A DNA stretch of 10,630 nt. Source: DATDAH01 sp036525535 (GTDB taxonomy: Bacteria; Actinomycetota; Acidimicrobiia; Acidimicrobiales; DATDAH01). Each line of letters starts with the position of its first letter. The first letter of the stretch is position 1. The translations under genes and the position numbers were made by a program. The notes beneath the pieces were generated by a model. That model was not told the DNA's origin. It was given only the letters and a program-made list of their open reading frames with translations, and searched no databases. Positions 5,893-10,630 of the stretch are shown here, in pieces. The stretch spans positions 1-10,630 of the forward strand of contig DATDAH010000021.1 of assembly GCA_036525535.1 (NCBI GenBank), written 5' to 3'.

Positions 5893-5940
5893 TCGGAGAG
5901 TTCGCCTCGTCGGGCGGGTCCAGGGACCCTTTCAGCGCCA
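5893..5940 (-). promoter_or_regulatory. Putative L10-type leader (autoregulatory RNA) upstream of the attenuator
   Basis: This stretch precedes the attenuator and contains an inverted repeat GGGTCC-AG-GGACCC (5916–5929) flanked by unpaired purines (GCTGAAAGG on the transcript side). Its place in front of rplJ matches the L10(L12)4-binding leader known in many bacteria. I cannot confirm the kink-turn needed for L10 binding by eye, and no clear rplJ promoter was recognised between here and the VOC gene. Confidence 0.4.
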
Positions 5941-6004
5941 GAGCGCACCGGAGGTCTGCGGCGAGCAGATCAGGTTGTGGATCGAGAGGCTACCGGTCGC
6001 TTCC

Positions 6005-6016
6005 GGTGGCGCCACC
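6005..6016. repeat. 12-bp perfect palindrome GGTGGCGCCACC
   Basis: A perfect 12-bp palindrome lies 9–20 nt beyond the VOC gene's stop, upstream of rplJ. It has no U-tract. It may be a weak transcript-end hairpin, a protein-binding site or chance in GC-rich DNA. Confidence 0.3.
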
Positions 6017-6024
6017 CGGGTCGG

Positions 6025-6459
6025 TCAGGACGGCGGCGTCGGCGTCCATCGACGGTCGTCGCGCCTCGGGCCCATCAGCCCCACGGCATTGCCGTCCGGA
6101 TCCTCGACGACGGCGTAGCGGGAGCCGAAGAAGGCGTCGTGCGGCGGCTGGACGACCGGATGGCCGGCGGCCACCGCAGCGGCCACGAGGGCGTCGACGT
6201 CCTCGTCCTCCTCGACCGCGAACCCGAGTACGACCCCGGTGCGCTCGGGAACCCATCCTGCCGCCCAGTTCGGCGCCGACACGGAACTGTCGAGCTCCAC
6301 CGACGTCTTCGGAGTGGTGCTCGTCAGCTCGCGGTGGTGGTCCGCCCACGGCACGACGATGTCGGCGACGTCCGCCCCCAGGAGCTCGTAGAAGGCGACG
6401 GAGCGGGCCATGTCGCTGACGACGATGTTGACCTGGTTGAACCGGGAGCGTGCGGCCAT
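6025..6459 (-). CDS. VOC-family (glyoxalase/bleomycin-resistance fold) protein, 144 aa
   Basis: This is a single-module vicinal-oxygen-chelate superfamily protein with two beta-alpha-beta-beta-beta repeats. The first opens with FNQVNIVVSDMARSVAFYELLGADV, residues 7–31. The second covers about 73–130 (GVVLGFAVEEDEDVDALVAAAVAAGH, then YAVVEDPDGNAVGLMGP). E119 before DPDGN is in the position of a usual metal ligand. The family includes glyoxalases, dioxygenases, fosfomycin/bleomycin resistance proteins and many uncharacterised members; nothing here fixes the reaction. The start is ATG at 6459 with an AAGGA-like site upstream. It is divergent from the HNH gene (95-bp gap) and points toward rplJ, 199 bp away. 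Together with the HNH gene it separates rplA from rplJ, so it may be an inserted or rearranged passenger and not a ribosomal-operon member. Confidence 0.85.
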   Translation of the reverse strand: MAARSRFNQVNIVVSDMARSVAFYELLGADVADIVVPWADHHRELTSTTPKTSVELDSSVSAPNWAAGWVPERTGVVLGFAVEEDEDVDALVAAAVAAGHPVVQPPHDAFFGSRYAVVEDPDGNAVGLMGPRRDDRRWTPTPPS

Positions 6460-6554
6460 GGCCAGATCCTTCCAAGCCCGGCTTTGGTTGTCACACTCCC
6501 TGGGTAGGGTCTGGGGTACACCAGTTCGACAGGGCCGAATGGAGGTTACCGGCC

Positions 6555-7859
6555 GTGATCCGTGAGCTCGCTGACCTCGAGCACTACCTGGACCTGGCCA
6601 ACAAGGCCACCCTTCATGGCCTGCCGGGCGAGACGAAGGGCGAGAACCTGGTCGCCCTGTCCCGGATCCTCAACAAGGCGGCGGTGTTGGACGCGAGCGT
6701 GATCACGGCGTTCGAGGCGACCGGTGAGCAGCGGGTCCAGGGGCACGCCTCCAGCATCGGGTGGCTCCAGCACAACAGCGGTGACCACCGTGACGATGCC
6801 GCCCGCCGACGGCGTCTGGCGTTGCGGTTGCGGAAGCACCCCCTGGCCGAGCAGGCGATGCAAGAAGGCACGATCACCGCCCGCCACGTCGATGTGTTGG
6901 ACCACGCCCGCCGCGCCGTCGGGGACGAGATCTACCGCGACCACGAGGCGACGTTGGTCGACAAGGCCCGTTGGAAGCGGTTCTCGGACTTCGAGCTGGC
7001 CGTCACCTACTTCATCCACCGCCACCGGCCCCGCGACGCCCGGGACCAGGAAGAACGCCAGGTCCGGGACCGGTGGGCGCACGCGTCACGGACGTTCGAG
7101 GGTTGCGGGGCGATCGACGCCTGGATGCCGCCGTTGGACTTCACGATCTGGCAGAACGAGTTTCAGCGCCTGGTCGACCATCTTTACGCCGTCGACGTAG
7201 CGGAGGCCACCGAACGGCTCGGCCGCCGGCCCCTCTCCGGTGAGCTGGCCCGGGACGGCGCCCAGCGCCGGTCCGATGCGATGTTGTTGATGGCCCAGCG
7301 CTCCGCCGCCCACGACGGCGAAGTCGGCCCCTCCCGGTTCGTGGTCACCCTGCACGCGGATGGAGACCTCGTCGCCCAGCTCCTCGACGTCCTCTTCGAA
7401 GCCCTCAACATCGACGACGACGACTTCGACCTCGACGCCGCCCTCGACCGCGTCGAGCTCAGCCCGGAGTCGTTGCATGAGACCGACGACGGGGTCGTGG
7501 TCACCGCCAACACGATCATCCTGGCCCTGCTCACGGGCACCATCCGCGGCTACCTGCACGACCCAGACGGCGTCCCAATCCGCTACGGCCGCGACCGCCG
7601 CCTCTTCACACCCGCCCAGGCCGACGCCCTCCGGGCCCGGTTCCGGCGCTGCTGTCACCCGTTCGGCTGCGACCGAACCGGAGGACGCCTCCAGTCCAAC
7701 CACACCCCCGAATGGCAACACGGCGGTCGGACCGACATCGACCTCGCCGACCCCCGCTGCGGCCCCCACAACCGCTGGTTCACCAACACCGCAGGCCAAC
7801 CCCCCGACGGCCCCATCGACGACAACCAACGAAGAACCCAGCCCCGAACGGGGCCCTGA
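6555..7859 (+). CDS. DUF222 / 13E12-type HNH endonuclease-like protein, 434 aa
   Basis: This belongs to the actinobacterial family first known from the Mycobacterium REP13E12 repeats, often present in many copies per genome. The N-terminal DUF222 region covers roughly residues 1–300 and includes the typical GEQRVQGHASSIGWLQHNSG segment and TARHVDVLDHARRAVG. The C-terminal HNH-like zinc module spans about 366–408. It has CxxxxC-type cysteines, an SNHTPEWQHGG core and CGPHN at the end. The catalytic-site dipeptide is Asn-His where relatives often have His-His or Asp-His. The GTG at 6555 is preferred: GGAGGT lies 8 nt upstream and the DUF222 homology begins there, while the frame also extends to 6450. 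It is the only plus-strand gene in the ribosomal block, convergent with rplA. Cleavage targets and function of this family are not established; mobility is suspected but no terminal repeats were seen here. Confidence 0.88.
   Translation: MIRELADLEHYLDLANKATLHGLPGETKGENLVALSRILNKAAVLDASVITAFEATGEQRVQGHASSIGWLQHNSGDHRDDAARRRRLALRLRKHPLAEQAMQEGTITARHVDVLDHARRAVGDEIYRDHEATLVDKARWKRFSDFELAVTYFIHRHRPRDARDQEERQVRDRWAHASRTFEGCGAIDAWMPPLDFTIWQNEFQRLVDHLYAVDVAEATERLGRRPLSGELARDGAQRRSDAMLLMAQRSAAHDGEVGPSRFVVTLHADGDLVAQLLDVLFEALNIDDDDFDLDAALDRVELSPESLHETDDGVVVTANTIILALLTGTIRGYLHDPDGVPIRYGRDRRLFTPAQADALRARFRRCCHPFGCDRTGGRLQSNHTPEWQHGGRTDIDLADPRCGPHNRWFTNTAGQPPDGPIDDNQRRTQPRTGP
7841..7854. repeat. GCCCCG-AA-CGGGGC inverted repeat at the end of the HNH gene
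   Basis: A 6+6 inverted repeat with a 2-nt centre overlaps the last codons of the HNH gene in front of its stop. It lies between convergent transcription units (HNH and rplA). With no U-tract on either strand it is at best a weak, perhaps bidirectional, transcript-end structure. The remaining 93-bp gap to rplA shows no other terminator. Confidence 0.3.
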
Positions 7860-7952
7860 TCACGTAACCCACCGGACCGACCGCCCCCGGCCCCACCAGA
7901 CACGTTCAGGCACCCCCACGAGCGGCGAGCGATCGGGACCTTGCAGTTCGAG

Positions 7953-8681
7953 CTAGGCCGCGGGGGCGGCCTCGTCGTCCTTGTTGTCCTCGCGGCGGAA
8001 CTTGTTGGGGTCGATGTGGACGCCGGGGCCCATGGTCGAGGCCAGGGTCACCTTGCGGATGTAGCGGCCCTTGGCGCCGGCGGGCTTGGCCCGCATCAGC
8101 TCGTCGGCCACGGCGAAGAAGTTCGCCAGCAGGGCGTCCTCGGTGAAGGAGACCTTGCCCACCGACACGTGGACGTTGCCGTGGCGATCGGTGCGGTACT
8201 CGACCTTGCCGCCCTTGAACGCCTCGACGGCGGCGGCGACGTCGTCGGTCACCGTGCCCGTCTTGGGGTTCGGCATGAGGCCGCGGGGGCCGAGGACCCG
8301 GCCGAGGCGACCGAGGACCGGCATCATGTCGGGCGTGGCGATGGCCACGTCGAACTCGATGGTGCCGGCCTCGACGGTGGCGGCGAGGTCGTCGGAACCG
8401 ACGATGTCGGCCCCCGCGGCCTGCGCGGCCGCGGCGGCCTCGCCGGCGGCGAAGACGGCCACGCGGACGTCACGGCCGGTGCCCGAGGGCAGGGCCACGG
8501 TGCCGCGGATCATCTCGTCGGCCTTCCGAGGGTCGACGCCGAGGCGCACGGCCACCTCGACGGACTCGTCGAAGTTCGCCGGGGCCAAGCTCTTGACGAG
8601 CGCCAACCCCTCGGCGGGGATGTACTGCCGCTGCCGGTCGAACCGACGAGCTGCGTCCTGGTACTTCTTGCCTTTCGCCAT
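7953..8681 (-). CDS. rplA: 50S ribosomal protein L1, 242 aa
   Basis: L1 binds 23S rRNA at the mobile L1 stalk near the E site and helps release deacylated tRNA; in many bacteria it also represses its own operon. The sequence starts MAKGKKYQDAARRFD and contains VRLGVDPRKADEMIRGTVALPSGTG. The signature LGRVLGPRGLMPNPKTGTVT lies at residues about 127–146, followed by the VEYRTDRHGNVHVSVGKVSF strand region. The length is normal (about 230–240). The start is ATG at 8681 with a GAGAGGGAG-type ribosome-binding site. It lies 81 nt downstream of rplK and is the last minus-strand gene before the HNH/VOC interruption, so rplA is separated from rplJ by about 2.1 kb. Confidence 0.98.
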   Translation of the reverse strand: MAKGKKYQDAARRFDRQRQYIPAEGLALVKSLAPANFDESVEVAVRLGVDPRKADEMIRGTVALPSGTGRDVRVAVFAAGEAAAAAQAAGADIVGSDDLAATVEAGTIEFDVAIATPDMMPVLGRLGRVLGPRGLMPNPKTGTVTDDVAAAVEAFKGGKVEYRTDRHGNVHVSVGKVSFTEDALLANFFAVADELMRAKPAGAKGRYIRKVTLASTMGPGVHIDPNKFRREDNKDDEAAPAA

Positions 8682-8713
8682 GATGGCTCCCTCTCGTGGG
8701 TGGATTTCGGAAA

Positions 8714-8744
8714 CCGGCCCGGGCGAGGTCCTCCCGCAGGCCGG
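8714..8744 (-). other. Bulged hairpin between rplK and rplA
   Basis: An imperfect hairpin of 6 + 4 bp (CCGGCC…CGGG / CCCG…GGCCGG) with a 2-nt bulge and 9-nt loop occupies the middle of the 81-nt rplK–rplA gap. There is no U-tract. It could be a protein-binding or RNA-processing element, but no consensus L1 site was recognised. Confidence 0.35.
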
Positions 8745-8762
8745 AGATTCGGATCGAGCCGC

Positions 8763-9188
8763 CTAGGGCGTCTTGATCCCCATGGACCGGGCGGTGCCGG
8801 CCACGATCTTCTTGGCCGCCGGCAGGTCGTTGGCGGTCAGGTCGGGCAGCTTGATCTCGGCGATCTCGGTGAGTTGGGCGTCGGTGATCGAGCCCACCTC
8901 CTCGCGGCCCGGGTTCTCGGCGGCCTTCTCGAGCCCGGCCGCGGTGCGCAGGAGCACCGAGGTGGGCGGCGTCTTGGTGATGAAGGTGAACGACCGGTCC
9001 TCGAAGATGGTGATCTCGACGGGGATGATCGTCCCCCGCTGGTCCTCGGTCCGCTCGTTGTACGCCTTGCAGAAGTCCATGATGGCGACGCCGTGCGGCC
9101 CGAGGGCCGTACCGACGGGAGGCGCGGGCGAGGCCGCGCCGGCCGGGATCTGGATCTTGACGATCGCGAGGACGTTCTTCTTCGCCAT
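8763..9188 (-). CDS. rplK: 50S ribosomal protein L11, 141 aa
   Basis: L11 binds the 23S GTPase-associated centre and is needed for RelA stimulation and thiopeptide sensitivity. The N-terminal domain has the conserved proline-rich stretch PAGAASPAPPVGTALGPHGV (residues 16–35) and FCKAYNERT. The rRNA-binding C-terminal domain carries the family motif around TARSMGIK near the end. The length is standard at 141. The start is ATG at 9188 with GGAAG upstream, 30 nt after the nusG stop. It sits in the canonical nusG–rplK–rplA order and is probably co-transcribed with them. Confidence 0.98.
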   Translation of the reverse strand: MAKKNVLAIVKIQIPAGAASPAPPVGTALGPHGVAIMDFCKAYNERTEDQRGTIIPVEITIFEDRSFTFITKTPPTSVLLRTAAGLEKAAENPGREEVGSITDAQLTEIAEIKLPDLTANDLPAAKKIVAGTARSMGIKTP

Positions 9189-9218
9189 GGGAGTGCTTCC
9201 TGTGTTCCTGAGTGAGGC

Positions 9219-10160
9219 CTAGAGCTTGGCCACCTGGCCGAACTCCAGCTCGACCGGGGTCTCCCGGCCGAAGATGTTGACGAGGACCTTGACCTTGAGC
9301 TGTTCCTCGTTGATCTCGATGATCTCGCCGGAGAAGTCGGCGAAGGGGCCTTCCTTGACCCGGACCGTCTCGCCCTCCTCGTACTCGAGGCGGGGCTTCT
9401 GGCGCTTGGCCGGCTCGTCGCCCTCGGGCTTGACCGCCAGGAAGGTCTCGACGTCCTTGCGCCGCAGGGGCGTGGGCTTGGAGCCCTGGCCGACGAAGCC
9501 GGTGATGCCCGGCGTGTTGCGGATCACGTACCACGAGTCGTCGTCGAGCCGGCAGCGCACGAGGAGGTAGCCGGGGAAGACCTTCTTCTGGACGACCTGC
9601 TTCTTGCCGCCCTTGAACTCGACGAAGTCCTCCATGGGGATGACCACCTCGTAGATGCGGCTCTCCATGTTCATCGACTGGGTACGAGCCTCGAGGTTGG
9701 ACTTCACCTTCTTCTCGTAGCCCGACTGGGTGTGGACCACGAACCACTTGCCGGGGCGGTCATAGGGGCTCTCGACGGGCTCCGGGGGCGAGTCGGCCTC
9801 GGCCAGGAGGTCGTCCTCGGTGAGGACCTCGGCGTCGGCCTCGACGGTGTCCTCGTCGACGGTCTCGGCCTCGACCTCGGTCTCGATCTGGTGGTCGCCC
9901 AGGCCGCCCAGCGCGTCCAGGGGGTTGGCCGCGACGGGTTCGTTGAGGATGTCGGAGTGGGCGTGGTCCGCCTCGGTCTCGAAGGACTCGCTCCCGCGTC
10001 CACCCAACAGGGCCGCGGGGTCCTCCTCGGCCGGCGCGTCGGTCTCGGTCACGGCGTCTTCGGTCACGGCGTCTTCGGTCACGGCGTCTTCGGTCACGGC
10101 GTCTTCGGTCACGGCATCGTCAGCCCCGTCGGTGGGTTCGGTGTCTGAGGTCACGGTCAC
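9219..10160 (-). CDS. nusG: Transcription termination/antitermination factor NusG with acidic N-terminal extension, 313 aa
   Basis: NusG binds RNA polymerase through its NGN domain and contacts Rho or ribosomal protein S10 through its KOW domain. The NGN domain begins about residue 138 (KWFVVHTQSGYEKKVKSNL) and includes VFPGYLLVRCRLDDDSWYVIRNTPGITGFVG in parts. The KOW motif EGETVRVKEGPFADFSGEI lies near 255–273 and the protein ends FGQVAKL. Typical bacterial NusG is about 180 residues. Actinobacterial forms are longer, and here about 137 extra N-terminal residues are strongly acidic (43 Asp/Glu in the first 130). They include four AVTED pentapeptides and one AVTET encoded by a 15-bp tandem repeat. 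The start is GTG at 10160, 11 nt after the secE stop; a GTG at 10154 is an alternative and the ribosome-binding site is weak. It is co-transcribed with secE. Confidence 0.96.
   Translation of the reverse strand: MTVTSDTEPTDGADDAVTEDAVTEDAVTEDAVTEDAVTETDAPAEEDPAALLGGRGSESFETEADHAHSDILNEPVAANPLDALGGLGDHQIETEVEAETVDEDTVEADAEVLTEDDLLAEADSPPEPVESPYDRPGKWFVVHTQSGYEKKVKSNLEARTQSMNMESRIYEVVIPMEDFVEFKGGKKQVVQKKVFPGYLLVRCRLDDDSWYVIRNTPGITGFVGQGSKPTPLRRKDVETFLAVKPEGDEPAKRQKPRLEYEEGETVRVKEGPFADFSGEIIEINEEQLKVKVLVNIFGRETPVELEFGQVAKL
10047..10121 (-). repeat. 15-bp tandem repeat (4 exact + 1 diverged copy) in nusG
   Basis: The plus-strand unit GGTCACGGCGTCTTC occurs four times without a mismatch (10047–10106). 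A fifth, diverged copy follows (10107–10121). It encodes AVTED pentapeptides in the NusG N-terminal extension. Exact identity, including wobble bases, points to slippage. The 15-bp unit keeps frame, so copy number may vary between strains. Confidence 0.92.
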
Positions 10161-10171
10161 AGTCGCTTCGA

Positions 10172-10474
10172 TCAGTCCGCTTTGAGCAGTTTGAGGACGA
10201 ACTCGCCGAAGACGTAGTCCAGGGCGAAGATCAGGGCGGTCAGCGCCACGACGGCCACCAGCACCACGATCGAGTACTTGACGACCTCGTCCCGGGTGGG
10301 CCAGGCCACCTTGCGCAGCTCGCCCCGCACCTCGCGGAGGAACTGCACCGGGCCGACGCGCTGCTCACGGTTCTTGGGCGGCGGCGCCTTGCGCTTCTGC
10401 GCGACGGGCTCACCGTCGTCGCCGAGCTGCCCCTGCTTCTGGAGCATGCGCTTGGTCTGTCGGTTCATCGCCAT
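10172..10474 (-). CDS. secE: Preprotein translocase subunit SecE, 100 aa
   Basis: SecE clamps SecY in the protein-conducting channel of the inner membrane. The N-terminal half (about 1–60) is basic and hydrophilic. It is followed by the conserved amphipathic segment FLREVRGELRKVAWPTRDEV (about 45–64), whose WPTR pattern is the family hallmark. One transmembrane helix follows (about 67–90: YSIVVLVAVVALTALIFALDYVF). The single-helix form and length fit actinobacterial SecE. The start is ATG at 10474; a second ATG (codon 3) is possible and the ribosome-binding site is poor. The gene lies between tRNA-Trp and nusG, the usual order. Confidence 0.95.
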   Translation of the reverse strand: MAMNRQTKRMLQKQGQLGDDGEPVAQKRKAPPPKNREQRVGPVQFLREVRGELRKVAWPTRDEVVKYSIVVLVAVVALTALIFALDYVFGEFVLKLLKAD

Positions 10475-10520
10475 GGGCGTGTCTGATCAGGGCTCGTAGG
10501 TGGTTCGGGACAGTGCAGAG

Positions 10521-10594
10521 CAGGGCAGGAGGGACTCGAACCCCCAACCTTCGGTTTTGGAGACCGGCGCTCTACCAAATTGAGCTACTGCCCT
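10521..10594 (-). tRNA. tRNA-Trp (anticodon CCA)
   Basis: A complete 74-nt cloverleaf reads on the minus strand. The acceptor stem AGGGCAG/CTGCCCT pairs perfectly. The D stem is GCTC/GAGC, the anticodon loop CTCCAAA contains CCA, and the T arm is GGGGG-TTCGAGT-CCCTC with one G-U pair. The discriminator is G, as expected for tRNA-Trp. The 3' CCA is not encoded and must be added. The top anticodon-stem pair is a C27·A43 mismatch. A tRNA-Trp directly before secE is common in actinobacteria. Confidence 0.95.
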
Positions 10595-10610
10595 CCGGAG
10601 GTCGGCAGGC

Positions 10611-10616
10611 AGGATA
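10611..10616 (-). promoter_or_regulatory. Possible -10 element (TATCCT) for the tRNA-Trp–secE–nusG unit
   Basis: TATCCT lies 16 nt upstream of the mature tRNA 5' end on the minus strand, at a sensible distance for initiation near 10604. The matching -35 would fall at or beyond the window edge and cannot be checked. Confidence 0.25.
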
Positions 10617-10630
10617 GCGCGAGGGGTCGA

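Noticed and set aside
5826..5948. Upstream extension of the rplJ frame (41 more codons)
   Set aside because: It would translate the attenuator stem and U-tract; the strong AGGAGG and normal L10 N-terminus place the start at 5825.
6450..6554. Upstream extension of the HNH frame (35 more codons)
   Set aside because: It would overlap the VOC gene start and the divergent promoter region; GGAGGT and DUF222 homology support the GTG at 6555.
6460..6554. Promoter pair in the HNH–VOC divergent gap
   Set aside because: TAGGGT at 6505–6510 resembles a -10 but no -35 at 16–18 nt is convincing, and nothing clear was seen for the VOC gene; not reported as a feature.
7860..7952. Terminator or small gene in the HNH–rplA convergent gap
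   Set aside because: No stem with a U-tract on either strand and no plausible start with a ribosome-binding site.
8470..9747. 425-codon minus-strand open frame across rplA, rplK and nusG
   Set aside because: It is a second frame on the same strand overlapping three conserved genes, with Arg/Gly/Pro-rich shadow composition and no recognisable motif.
10047..10121. CRISPR-like array
   Set aside because: The 15-bp units are directly abutting with no spacers, lie in frame in nusG and encode pentapeptides.

Overview
The window is GC-rich and reads as chromosomal DNA of a high-GC Gram-positive (actinobacterial) organism. Supporting signs are the frequent GTG and TTG starts, the tRNA-Trp–secE–nusG–rplK–rplA gene order, a NusG with a long acidic N-terminal extension, a 13E12/DUF222-type HNH gene and an MptpB-type phosphatase. 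Acidimicrobiia is my best guess at class level, but this is an inference and not proven here.

Right part, minus strand (10594 down to 7953): tRNA-Trp(CCA), secE, nusG, rplK and rplA form a protein-export, transcription-elongation and ribosomal-protein operon. In the middle (about 7860 down to 5826) the usual rplKA–rplJL continuity is broken. It is interrupted by a plus-strand DUF222/HNH endonuclease-like gene and a divergent minus-strand VOC (glyoxalase-fold) gene. Next comes rplJ, preceded by a leader with an intrinsic-terminator-like attenuator. rplJ, rplL, an MptpB-type phosphatase and an SDR oxidoreductase then follow closely spaced on the minus strand, the last two overlapping by 4 nt.

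Left part: a small plus-strand two-gene module (2270–3003) encodes a ribbon-helix-helix antitoxin-like protein and a PIN-like toxin candidate. It lies between the SDR gene (tail to tail, 3 bp apart) and rpoB (divergent). The 258-bp gap between the antitoxin and rpoB holds two candidate rpoB promoters, an rpoB leader stem-loop and a pair of identical 8-bp palindromes placed exactly 20 bp apart just before the antitoxin start. rpoB runs off the left edge after 670 codons.

The core genes make the L11/L1/L10/L12 ribosomal stalk region, the elongation factor NusG, the SecE translocon subunit and the RNA polymerase beta subunit. Most likely to repay a second look are the antitoxin-proximal twin palindromes beside the rpoB promoters, the acidic repeat-bearing tails on both L10 and NusG that share a peptide and similar DNA, and the rplJ attenuator. 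No wholly new system is demonstrated. The toxin–antitoxin-like pair is the nearest candidate.
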